The notes beneath the pieces are model-generated. The model saw only the letters and a program-made list of their open reading frames with translations, did not search any database and was not told the origin of the DNA. The position numbers were made by a program, and so were the translations under genes. From positions 51,437 to 115,436 of the forward strand of contig NZ_LMUR01000010.1 in assembly GCF_009765825.1 (NCBI RefSeq): 64,000 nucleotides of DNA. The letters run 5' to 3'. Position 1 is the first letter of the stretch, and the number at the start of each line of letters is the position of its first letter. This DNA comes from Granulicella sp. L60. GTDB lineage: Bacteria > Acidobacteriota > Terriglobia > Terriglobales > Acidobacteriaceae. Shown one piece after another: positions 26,303-34,830 of this stretch.

Positions 26303-28089
26303 TGAATCGTCCAATCGAGAATTCAGTGCCCAAACTACTGTCCGTCAATGTCGGTCTTCCACGAGAAATTGAATGGCAGGGCAAACTTGTTCGTACCGCG
26401 ATTTTAAAGCGTTCCTTACCTCATCGCGTTATTGCTCGACGATTGAATCTTGATGGCGATGGCCAGGCAGATCTTCAAGGTCATGGCGGCGAACAGCGTG
26501 CCGTGATGGTCTATCAGATCCAGGCCTATCGGTATTGGGAGCGCGAACTCGGCCAGAAAGGCTTTGAGTTCGGACAGTTTGGAGAGAATTTCACTGTGGA
26601 TGGTCTGGCGGACGATGAGGTCTGCGTCGGAGACCGGTACAGAATCGGCAGTGCGGTATTTGAGGTGACGCAGCCCCGCGTTACTTGCTATCGGCTCGGA
26701 ATTCGAATGAATAACCTTCAGATGCCTGCTCTCCTCGTTTCACATCGGAGGCCCGGGTTCTATTGCCGCGTAATCGAAGAGGGAGAAGTGGGTGCCGAAG
26801 ACGAAATTCTAAAGATCGCTGACGGGCCAGGAAAAATCTCAGTCGCTGAAATCGATTCTTTGTTGTATCTTCCGAACCACGACCCCAGCCGAATCGCGAT
26901 TGCAGCATCCATTCCTGCACTGAGTCCGGGATGGAAAGGCTCTCTGGAGGAGTTGCTCAAGGCAGACAAAAGGGGAGTCCATACCGGAAACGCAGGACTA
27001 ACACCGTCCATTTCGCCCCCGCCCGCATGGAACGGCTTCCGAAGGCTCAGGGTGGCATCGGTTCATCGGGAGACGAGCGAAGTGACGTCAATCGTGTTCG
27101 TGGCGGTCGATGGGCCGCCTCTCCCTCCTGCGCTCCCCGGTCAGTATCTCGTGTTGCGGCTGGTCCCCGACAAGAGTTCACATCCCATCGTCCGCAGCCA
27201 CTCCATCTCAGGCTCTTCAAGTTCGGGCTCCTATCGCATCAGTGTCAAGCGCGGGACGGGCCCAGGGAGCCGCTATCTGGTGGATGCGACACAGATCGGC
27301 GATTCATTCGAGATCAGTGCTCCGCGCGGCGATTTCGTGTTGCGATCTGGTGTTCGCCCTGTCGTGCTGTTGAGCGCAGGTATTGGCATCACTCCGCTTC
27401 TCTCCATGCTGTATACCCTTGCAACGGCTGAGGTCGAACAGCGTCGGGAAGTATGGTGGATTCATGCCGCACGGAATGCAAAAGAGCACGCTTTCGCTGA
27501 GGAAGCGCGAAAACTTCTGGCCGAAATTCCTGGAAATCACTCGGCAATCGCATATAGTAAACCGGAATTGACAGATAGTCTCGGCGAGGGCTTCGACATT
27601 GACGGACACCTTGACCTCGCGAACTTGCAACGACTCGGGATCCCCACCGAAGCCGAATTCTATTTGTGCGGTCCGACGGAGTTTCTCGCGGATATGCGTC
27701 GTGATCTGACTTCTTTGAGGATTCCGCCAGACGCGGTGCATCAGGAGGTATTCGGACCGGCAAACTCCACCGAGGCGGGGATGGCGAAAGCGGAGGGCAG
27801 AATTCCGCATCCGCCAATTGGTTCTCAAGGGGATGGACCTATCGTGTCCTTCACTCGCAGTGGTCTTGCGGTGCCGTGGGACAACCGTTTCCGGAGCCTG
27901 TTGGAATTTGCTGAAGCTTGTGACGTGCCGGTGAAATGGTCCTGTCGCACCGGTGTCTGTCATATTTGCGAGTGCGGAATCCTGGACGGCAGGCTGAACT
28001 ACACTCCCGAGCCGCTGGACCAGCCAGCGGCAGGCAATGTGTTGATTTGCTGCTCGACGCCTGAATCGCAAGTCAATTTAGACTTATGA
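26302..28089 (+). CDS. MOSC, ferredoxin-reductase and 2Fe-2S ferredoxin fusion protein
   Basis: A 595-residue intact three-domain protein. An N-terminal MOSC domain (1 to about 210; LQGHGGEQRAVMVYQIQAY, FGENFTVDGL, VTQPRVTCYRLG with its Cys) binds sulfur or molybdenum cofactor-type ligands. A ferredoxin-NADP reductase unit follows (about 245-480; RSHSISGSS for FAD, LLSAGIGITPLLSML for NAD(P)). The C-terminal plant-type ferredoxin has Cys-x4-Cys-x2-Cys (CRTGVCHIC) and a late Cys in VLICCSTP. Such fusions probably reduce N-oxygenated or similar electrophiles (inference from MOSC enzymes such as YiiM and mARC). The GTG start overlaps the last base of the preceding stop, so it is coupled to the flavoprotein gene. 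Confidence 0.88.
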   Translation: MNRPIENSVPKLLSVNVGLPREIEWQGKLVRTAILKRSLPHRVIARRLNLDGDGQADLQGHGGEQRAVMVYQIQAYRYWERELGQKGFEFGQFGENFTVDGLADDEVCVGDRYRIGSAVFEVTQPRVTCYRLGIRMNNLQMPALLVSHRRPGFYCRVIEEGEVGAEDEILKIADGPGKISVAEIDSLLYLPNHDPSRIAIAASIPALSPGWKGSLEELLKADKRGVHTGNAGLTPSISPPPAWNGFRRLRVASVHRETSEVTSIVFVAVDGPPLPPALPGQYLVLRLVPDKSSHPIVRSHSISGSSSSGSYRISVKRGTGPGSRYLVDATQIGDSFEISAPRGDFVLRSGVRPVVLLSAGIGITPLLSMLYTLATAEVEQRREVWWIHAARNAKEHAFAEEARKLLAEIPGNHSAIAYSKPELTDSLGEGFDIDGHLDLANLQRLGIPTEAEFYLCGPTEFLADMRRDLTSLRIPPDAVHQEVFGPANSTEAGMAKAEGRIPHPPIGSQGDGPIVSFTRSGLAVPWDNRFRSLLEFAEACDVPVKWSCRTGVCHICECGILDGRLNYTPEPLDQPAAGNVLICCSTPESQVNLDL

Positions 28090-28104
28090 TCCTCACAGAA
28101 AGAA

Positions 28105-29132
28105 CTAAGCGGAAAGAAACCGCTTTACGGCAACCAGAGTGTCGTCAGGGTTGTCTTCCGGAAAGAAGTGGCCACCCTTTATCGATTGTCCTTGCGCATG
28201 CGGAGTCCATTGTCTCCAAATGCCCAGCGATCCTCCGTCTTTTGCATAGAAGGTATCTAGTGGGCCACCCTCAGCCCAGAGATGCAGCATTGGGCATTCG
28301 GTTTGCCTCGATGCTTCCTAGTCGACGCGATCATGTTCAACATCGATCGTCGCTGCGGCTCGATACTCCTCACAGATGCCGTGAATACGAGCTGGATCGC
28401 GAAACGCTAAAAGATATTCTTCGAGAATCTCTGAGCCAAAGGTGCCGTGTCCAAAGGGGTTATCGAAGACAGCCTCGGGTGCCCCAAGCAGATATCTTTC
28501 CGGAAGAGGCTGCTGCTGTGCCAGTAAAACCCAAGGCCAGTAGGTCCGAGCAAAGCGCGCATCGGATCGGCTCCAAGATTCGAGAATTGGAATTACATCG
28601 AGTACAGCGAGACGCTCCACATTCTTCGGATGGTCCAGGGCCATACGGTAGGAGACGCGCCTCCACGATCGTGCCCAATTAACGTGAAAGTCGGAAATCC
28701 GAGTTTCACCATCACGTCGACCAATTCCTTAGCCATTGCGCGCTTTGAATAAGGGAAGTGATCGTTCGTAGAAGCCGGTATCCCGCTACGGCCATAGGCG
28801 CGTAAGTCTACGCATATTACGGTATGGTTCTCTGCAAGTTTCGGCGCAAGGAACCGCCACATTAGGCTGGTGCGTGGAAAGCCGTGTACCAACAAAATAG
28901 CCGGCCCGCTCCCATAGCGACGTACGAATATCGTATTTCCTGCGACCTCAACCTGAGACATCTCGAAAGAACTCCGATCGGCTGAAGTTGCTCCAGTTTC
29001 CATCGGGCGTTGCGCATGCACGAGCTTGGCGAGTGGGCTCGTCAATAGGACACCAAGAGACGCCCCTTTGAGTGTGTTAAGAAACATACGACGCTCTCCA
29101 TTGTTCCTGCTGGTAATGACTATTTCTCTCAC
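28105..29132 (-). pseudogene. Exported dehalogenase-type alpha/beta hydrolase, frameshift plus nonsense
   Basis: The N-terminus resembles that of the hydrolase at 21291 (RRMFLNTLKGASLGVLL, an export signal). The elbow GHDRGG has Asp as nucleophile, as in fluoroacetate dehalogenases, and LLVHGFPRTSLMWRFL is the oxyanion motif. Directly after GHDRGG one base is lost (about 28645); VSYRMALDHPKNVERL continues in the next frame. An in-frame TAG at 28318-28320 interrupts the last third before CPMLHLWAEGGPLDTFY, which runs to 28105. Start candidates are 29132 and 29087. It converges with the MOSC fusion gene. Confidence 0.82.
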
Positions 29133-29288
29133 TATCGCGGCGCCTACTATTAAGCGCTGTAGAACCCCTTACTTATTGCAAGCGTCATGCCAAAAACAGA
29201 TGGCATCATTCGTGTGGAGATTGTTGAGATAAGTTGTTCTGACTTCGCAAGATGGCTTGCTAATGGAAATAAAAGATTAATGCCGCTG

Positions 29289-29334
29289 GTGACAGATCTG
29301 TGACGGATAGCCAGCACTGGCAGTTTTTCGTTGC
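29289..29334 (+). promoter_or_regulatory. Recurrent 35 to 45-base motif, copy E
   Basis: GTGACAGATCT, then GTGACGGAT-N2-CCAGCACTG-N9-CGTTGC. This is the most diverged copy (about 22 of 35 positions as in A), but the prefix matches copy B. It lies in the 321-base divergent gap 29133-29453 between the hydrolase remnant and the histidine kinase gene; no other feature is visible there. Confidence 0.5.
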
Positions 29335-29453
29335 AACCGCCATCGCATCGAATCTCTGTGGGGTTGAACTAGTAGAATTTCGAAAGAGTCCCGGTCCGGA
29401 CATCCACGTGCAATGCTTAAAAAGCAGTCTTACTATGTCATTGCGAGGACCAG

Positions 29454-30905
29454 ATGATGAATCCTTCATCTTCAGCTACAACGGAATTTCATTGCCCTTC
29501 CAATAGTGAACAACGAGTGGCCGCACTCAACTCAATAGAGGAGTTGAAGGGCCTGACTCTGGAAGAACTGCTATGGATTGCGGATTCTGGCACTGAGCGA
29601 TCTGCCCAGAATGGAGAGCTAATTTTCAGCCAGGGATCACCACCACATCATCTCATCTTCGTTCTCGCTGGCGAGGTCGTGATCAAACGTCACACCTCGA
29701 GCTCTGTCTCGGTACTCACAGGCAGGACGGGACGAATCACCGGGAAGACCCCTTTTTCTCGTATTCAGGCTTGGAACGCTGATGGCCGGGCTTCAAGCAA
29801 TGTTTGGCTTCTCGAACTTCACGAAAGCCAGTTTCCGGCATTGTTAAGTGCGATTCCATCGATGACGGAACGCATGGTTCGGGTTCTGATCGACCGTAAC
29901 AGAGAGTACACAAGGGCTGAAGAACAGATAGGCAAGATCTCGGCGCTCAGTAAACTTGCCGGAAATCTGGCGCACGAATTGAACAATCCGGCGAGCGCCG
30001 CACGGAGTGCGACGCTCGCGCTGGGCCAGCATTCGGCGCTCGTTAAAAGCGATGTGCGGTATCAACTTGGCTTGAGATTGGCAGACCATACGGCTCTTGA
30101 TCTTTATCTTGAGGGGCTGGATGCAATTCGATCGAGAGTCGGTTCAGGATCTCGTTCCAGCACTGTAATGCTCACTGGTGAACTGGAAGAAGCGCTGTGC
30201 GATTGGTTGCAAGACAAGGGCTTCGAAGAGGCGTGGAAATTAGCACCTGTCCTCGCGGAGGCTGAAGTGTCGATCTCTCAGCTTCAGGATTTCTTGGCTC
30301 CGATTCCACTTGATCTTCAGACGATTGCGTTGCGCGACCTTCTGGCGACAGTGAGTCGGGATGCATCCATTGCTTCAGTCATTCAGGCAAGCGAACGGAT
30401 CTTTCGAATCGTCGCCGCAGTGAAGGATTATTCCTACATGGATCGCCAACCTCTTCAGGAAATCGATATCCCGAGTGCTTTAGACAACGTCCTGATGATG
30501 TTCCAACCGCGCCTGAAGGGCCTGATCATCAAGAAGAATGTCGCACCGGAGCTGCCCTTGTTCCAGGGCTTTGGGAGCGAGTTGAATCAAGCATTCTCGG
30601 CCTTGATTGAAAATAGTCTCGACGCCATTGGGGATAAAGGGACCCTTACGCTATCGGTGAAACTGCAGGGCAAGACATTTCTCGTCGAAGTTGAGGATGA
30701 CGGCCACGGAATTCCGAAGGAATGTCAGGATCGCGTGTTCGAGCCATTCTTCACGACCAAGCCATTTGGTGGAGGATTAGGGCTTGGGCTTGATACTGTC
30801 CAACGGGTTGTAGCAAAGCACTTCGGCGCGGTGTCGTTTGATACATCCGCCCAAGGCACAACTTTTCACGTCCGACTGCCGCTGGATCGGGTAGAAATCT
30901 ACTAA
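29454..30905 (+). CDS. Histidine kinase with N-terminal cyclic-nucleotide-binding domain
   Basis: A 483-residue soluble sensor kinase. Residues about 28-150 form a Crp-like cNMP fold (LIFSQGSPPHHLIFVLAGEVVI). The H-box is NLAHELNNPASAA with His174 as phosphoacceptor. ATPase motifs follow: ALIENSLDAIGD (N), VEDDGHGIPKE (G1), EPFFTTKPFGGGLGLGLDTV (F and G2). No membrane segment is predicted. GAGGA precedes ATG 29454 by 5 bases. No response regulator gene is adjacent. Kinases of this layout often occur with FAD-disulfide oxidoreductases, so it may sense a redox or electrophile stress for this island (inference). Confidence 0.88.
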   Translation: MMNPSSSATTEFHCPSNSEQRVAALNSIEELKGLTLEELLWIADSGTERSAQNGELIFSQGSPPHHLIFVLAGEVVIKRHTSSSVSVLTGRTGRITGKTPFSRIQAWNADGRASSNVWLLELHESQFPALLSAIPSMTERMVRVLIDRNREYTRAEEQIGKISALSKLAGNLAHELNNPASAARSATLALGQHSALVKSDVRYQLGLRLADHTALDLYLEGLDAIRSRVGSGSRSSTVMLTGELEEALCDWLQDKGFEEAWKLAPVLAEAEVSISQLQDFLAPIPLDLQTIALRDLLATVSRDASIASVIQASERIFRIVAAVKDYSYMDRQPLQEIDIPSALDNVLMMFQPRLKGLIIKKNVAPELPLFQGFGSELNQAFSALIENSLDAIGDKGTLTLSVKLQGKTFLVEVEDDGHGIPKECQDRVFEPFFTTKPFGGGLGLGLDTVQRVVAKHFGAVSFDTSAQGTTFHVRLPLDRVEIY

Positions 30906-30984
30906 CGCATCGCGTTACGGCGCATTTATGGGTGCTACAGTCGCAAAGAGAGGTGCAAACCCAGATGGCTTTTCGCCTGTTATA

Positions 30985-31309
30985 TGGCAGTTGGAGCTCC
31001 CGTACGAAAGCGTGAAGTACAAGGGCGTCAACGCAGAACTCGATACATGCGAAGCAGACCAGAACGGTACTGAAATACGGAACCATCAGACAGCGAATAC
31101 AAGAGCGCCGATCGCCATTCCAACGAAGTTCGCAAAGGTTGCGAGTCCCGTGATTTGTTCTCTGTGTTTCGGGTCGAGCGATGCCGGATGCTCGACATCA
31201 AAGGATGAGTCGCATCAAACACGACCGATAGAGCGGTGATGATCAGAGCCGAGATCCAAAGCATACTATGCTTCCAGGGAACCGACGGCCGCGTTACCCG
31301 TTTGCCCAA
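30985..31309 (-). pseudogene. Possible remnant of a small membrane protein
   Basis: On the - strand HSMLWISALIITALSVVFDA is followed, one frame over, by SSFDVEHPASLDPKHREQIT and GLATFANFVGMAIGALVFAV, then a TGA; further hydrophobic sequence (TVLVCFACIEFCVDALVLHAF) continues in yet another frame. This pattern fits a frameshifted membrane protein of perhaps 130-150 residues. I cannot assign a family. Confidence 0.32.
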
Positions 31310-31743
31310 GCTGAGTGCTGGTGGTGAAGGCGTTGAAACAGTGTGATTACATCGCGGATCAGCGTTACAAGATCGAACGACAGAAGTGTCGCGTAGGTCA
31401 GCTTTCAGTAAGTGCGCTCGTGGAATGCCTCTCTGCTGCTCAGGAAGACCGCCTCGGTCGCATGGGAATCGCTTTGTCGCAACTCGCGATGTTTGCCAAA
31501 ATCGATTTCTCTGCTGTTGACTCTTGCGCTCGCGCGTCGCGGTCTATGCATATCTGAATCCTTATAATCGCACGCACGCAAAGAGGCAAAGCAGTACAAG
31601 GCAGCTATTCGCAACGTTAGTCCTCTGCTTGCCGATAGCACAGGCATCAATCTTCACGCGCATAGGGGTTGTAGATGTTGAAGTAATCAACCTCCTAGCC
31701 GGAGGAACTCGCGTCACCGTGCTCGCCTAGAGAAAAACTTTCG
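31310..31743. other. Gene-free stretch between the island and the P450 gene
   Basis: Short open frames on both strands have no recognisable domains. A small hairpin, CCTCC-tagcc-GGAGG, lies near 31691-31705. I see nothing else that I can support. Confidence 0.4.
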
Positions 31744-33207
31744 CTATGGTAAAGAATCGGATAGTCTGCTGACGTCGCGTGCGGCTGCCTTGGTGAAGGT
31801 CATGCGGATTCCATGCTTCGGTCGCAGGATGACCATCGGACGCGCTTCGATCGTCTGACCTGGAGTCAGCTGAAAATCGTAGCTCCTGAGTAGATTGCTT
31901 AGAATCATGAGGATCTGCAGCATCGCATAGTGATTGCCGATACAAACCCGGGGTCCGCCTCCGAAGGGCAGATAGGTGAAGGGTGTGCGCAGCTTCTCGC
32001 TCCCTTTGATAAAACGCTCCGGGTCAAAACTCTCCGGACTTTGCCAATGGCTCGGAGCATGGTGCGCGCCGTACACGTAAACGATGACCGTCGAACCTTG
32101 GGGTATGACAATGTCACCTATTCGGTCGTCCGCTACTGCCATGCGGTCGATCATCCAAAACGGTGGATAGAGACGGAGCCCCTCCTGAATCACTTGCGTG
32201 GTGAATTCAAGTCTGGGCATGTGCGCGTGGCTCAGAGGTTCGTCACCCATTACGGAATCGAACTCCTGCCGTATTCTTTCGAGGCAATCCGGCTGCGTGC
32301 TCAGAATATAGAGAAGCCACGATAGACCATTCGATGATGTTTCATGGCCAGCGACCAGAAGTTGCATGCTCTCGCTGAGGACCAGCTCATCACTCATGCC
32401 TTCGCCGTTACTGTAACGGGCGTCCATCAAGGTCTGCAACAGATCGTGACCGGGCGCTTGCTGGCGACGCATCTTGATGTAATTCATAAGAATGTTGTCC
32501 GCGCGGGCTCGCATCTCTTCATGTCTGCGCAGTTCGCCTGACACTTCAAACCATGGATTCAGATAAGGCTGAAGGGTCTGCCGAACGATAAATTCCTGAA
32601 CGGTGCAGATGGTTTGGCTTACGACGTCGATGTCTTCGTCTTTTAGCTTGGCGCCAAAGAGGGAACGGGCGACCATCGCGAAGGTCATCTTCATCAGGTG
32701 AGGGTAGATATCGACGGGGTCGGCACCGAGTTGTCGATCGAAATCACGCAGTGACTCGACGAGGGAGTCCTGCATAATCGCTGACAGAGCCTCAAGTTGC
32801 TTTCGGTCGAAACCCTTTTGGATGAGGCGTCGCTGGGTGCGCCAAGCTTCACCGTGGGTGGTAAGGAGACCTTTGCCCAGGAAGTGGCCCATTCGCTTTA
32901 CTTGAATTTCGGATTTCTGGTAGTTTTCTGCATTGGTCTTCAACACGTGCTGAATGACCGTTGGATTGGTGGTAACGATGGCCTCTTTGAGGCCGCCCAA
33001 ATAGAAACGAAACGTGTCGCCGAAGAGCTCGGTGTACTTTGATAACACCTGCACGGGATTGCTTACCATCGCGCGCGAATCGGCAAAAGATCGAAATCGG
33101 GAGACGGCGGGTATAGGTGTGGACAACGTTACACCTCGGTCTCCGGGAGCTTCGCTAGAACTATGAGGAGTTTCATGTGGTCCGGCTGAAGCTGTTGGGG
33201 TAGCCAT
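31744..33207 (-). CDS. Cytochrome P450
   Basis: A 487-residue P450 without a clear membrane anchor, of the CYP102/CYP4-like fatty-acid-hydroxylase type. The I-helix AGHETSSNGLSWLL, the K-helix EGLRLYPPFW (ExxR) and the haem loop FGGGPRVCIGN with Cys422 are all intact. Phrases such as FLGKGLLTTHGEAWRTQRRLIQ are typical of this type. It is the second gene of an operon, 24 bases after the desaturase stop. No reductase or ferredoxin partner is adjacent. Given the neighbours, an acyl chain is the probable substrate (inference). Confidence 0.93.
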   Translation of the reverse strand: MATPTASAGPHETPHSSSEAPGDRGVTLSTPIPAVSRFRSFADSRAMVSNPVQVLSKYTELFGDTFRFYLGGLKEAIVTTNPTVIQHVLKTNAENYQKSEIQVKRMGHFLGKGLLTTHGEAWRTQRRLIQKGFDRKQLEALSAIMQDSLVESLRDFDRQLGADPVDIYPHLMKMTFAMVARSLFGAKLKDEDIDVVSQTICTVQEFIVRQTLQPYLNPWFEVSGELRRHEEMRARADNILMNYIKMRRQQAPGHDLLQTLMDARYSNGEGMSDELVLSESMQLLVAGHETSSNGLSWLLYILSTQPDCLERIRQEFDSVMGDEPLSHAHMPRLEFTTQVIQEGLRLYPPFWMIDRMAVADDRIGDIVIPQGSTVIVYVYGAHHAPSHWQSPESFDPERFIKGSEKLRTPFTYLPFGGGPRVCIGNHYAMLQILMILSNLLRSYDFQLTPGQTIEARPMVILRPKHGIRMTFTKAAARDVSRLSDSLP

Positions 33208-33231
33208 AAGTAAAGTACGAAACGCTCAAAA

Positions 33232-34371
33232 TTAGGTTTCACTTCCTAATTGTTTCAAAAGTATCAGATGATGCCAGATCGCACGCGTCATGGTCGGATG
33301 TTGTCGATAGGGAACTCCGAACTCGTCGGCAGTCTCCTGCACAATCCGGGTCAGCGGAGCGTAGTGAGTGTGGCACACAAAAGGGCACAGGTGATGTGCG
33401 ATGTGATGGTTGAGGCCGCCCGTAAGCCAGCCCACGACCGGGTTGCTGGTCGCATAGTCGGCCGTAGTCGCAAAGATGTGATACACGCTATTGTCGAACT
33501 CGTTACGGCTCGAGGGGAAGTACGTACTGTCGATCGTGTGCGTGGTCTGGAATACCAGCGATACTGTCAAACCGACGATCAAATGGACGATCACGAACGC
33601 CCCAGCAACCAGTAAAGGCGATCTCCCTAGCAGCATCACCGGCAAAATAAGCATGTAGGCGAGGTAGAAAGCCTTTCCTGCGAAGAGGATGGCGTACTCT
33701 CGAGCCGGATGCCTGGTGCGTTTCAGATAGTCGTGGGTTGGAAAGAAAAAGGCCTCAAAGTCCCTTACGAAGACATAGTCGAGCGAAAACATCGCGTAAA
33801 AAAACAGTGCATAGATGTGCTGGAAGCGGTGCCACCCTGCACGGGGCTCATGAGGTGTAAATCGAAAGATGCCGCGACCTGTGAGCGCATCGTCTTCGCC
33901 GTGGAGATTGATGCAGGAGTGGTGGCCTCGATGATGGAGGATTCGCCACATATACGAGTTGATTCCGCAGATATCGAAGACATAGTTCAGGGTTTTATTT
34001 ACGGACGGCACAGACGAGATGGCGTTGTGATTGCTGTCGTGGGCGATGTTCAGCAGAAGAAATGTCTGGGCTAGGCCGCCTAAAAGATAAAAGGCAACAA
34101 ACTTCCACGAATCCAGCCTAAGTGCGTAGATAACAGCCCAACTGCCCGCCAGCACTGCGAGACCCACAGCGATCTTGACCCACATCGTGCGGTCGGCTTT
34201 GGGGGAAATATTGCCATCGACGAAGAATTTATCGAGGCGTCGTCGTAAGACCTTCGGGAAGGAAGAGGCACTTGCCGGGTCGCCGATCGGCTGCCACGAC
34301 GAACCTTCGGGTGGTGCGATACTATCTGTATCCTGAATGAGAGTGATCACCACTTCGGTCCCGGACGTCAC
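33232..34371 (-). CDS. Membrane fatty acid desaturase
   Basis: A 379-residue di-iron membrane desaturase or related hydroxylase/acetylenase. The three His boxes are HDSNH (111-115), HHRGHH (146-151) and HHIAHH (322-327). Four or more hydrophobic segments surround them (about 66-85, 92-110, 180-200 and 228-270). A soluble N-terminal tail of about 60 residues precedes the first. The GTG start at 34371 is the only one upstream of the core with room for a ribosome site. It heads the desaturase-P450 operon and is divergent to the acyl-AMP ligase fusion, with 459 bases between. It probably acts on a lipid or carrier-bound acyl chain (inference). Confidence 0.9.
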   Translation of the reverse strand: MTSGTEVVITLIQDTDSIAPPEGSSWQPIGDPASASSFPKVLRRRLDKFFVDGNISPKADRTMWVKIAVGLAVLAGSWAVIYALRLDSWKFVAFYLLGGLAQTFLLLNIAHDSNHNAISSVPSVNKTLNYVFDICGINSYMWRILHHRGHHSCINLHGEDDALTGRGIFRFTPHEPRAGWHRFQHIYALFFYAMFSLDYVFVRDFEAFFFPTHDYLKRTRHPAREYAILFAGKAFYLAYMLILPVMLLGRSPLLVAGAFVIVHLIVGLTVSLVFQTTHTIDSTYFPSSRNEFDNSVYHIFATTADYATSNPVVGWLTGGLNHHIAHHLCPFVCHTHYAPLTRIVQETADEFGVPYRQHPTMTRAIWHHLILLKQLGSET

Positions 34372-34830
34372 TGGTGCCTCCGCAAATCATTTCAAGCCTG
34401 TCCGGAGCATCCTGGCCGGCAGAGTCGATGACCGACGCCAGGGGTGAGATCGTATGACCCTGCCACCCGCAGCGTTGCAAACTCATGGTACCGCGAAGAC
34501 TTAAGGATAATCAAGGATATCCACCAAATGAAGGCTCCGCACCGCATTCTGTGAGCGAAGACGCGTTGCATTGCTTATCGGCTCTGCTACCATAACCCGA
34601 TGGATCGCGTTTGAATGGGGTGATGGACAGCCCCTCAGGGCTTCGTCGCCCTATCTATTCGGTCGCCATAAGATTTGCCTTTACCGGACTGAATGATATG
34701 GAAAGCGCAAAACGACTCAGAGACCCAGCCGCATTTCTCCTCGCCAAGTCACCGGAGAGCAGCAATAAGTGTAATGTTTTAGTACGTACTGAATTTTGTT
34801 ATTTAACCTCGGGAGTATTGCTGATCTATT
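34372..34830. promoter_or_regulatory. Divergent control region of the lipid locus, with a 10-base palindrome
   Basis: The region separates the two divergent arms of the locus and has no credible gene. A perfect palindrome AGTACGTACT is at 34781-34790, 40 bases before the ligase start, inside an AT-rich stretch. It could be an operator that controls the large gene. Confidence 0.45.

Larger units (their letters stand above)
8498..30905. mobile_element. Probable genomic island integrated at tRNA-Ala(GGC); right end not found
   Basis: The left edge is well supported: a tyrosine integrase directly follows the tRNA 3' end. The content is accessory (nuclease remnant, SIR2 protein, ParB and LysR fragments, detoxification genes) with many truncated or frameshifted genes and visibly less GC-biased codon use than 1-8.2 kb. 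I looked for a second copy of the tRNA 3' end (ggttcgatcccgatcagg) and did not find one, so the right boundary given here is only the last clearly accessory gene. The lipid locus up to 41.3 kb could also belong to it. Confidence 0.45.

Noticed and set aside
28086..28682. 198-codon + strand frame after the MOSC fusion
   Set aside because: It is antisense to the hydrolase remnant, whose family motifs are on the - strand.
34511..34530. Possible second attachment site (tccaccaaa) matching the tRNA-Ala 3' end
   Set aside because: Only about 9 bases match and the T-arm part is absent; such a match is expected by chance.
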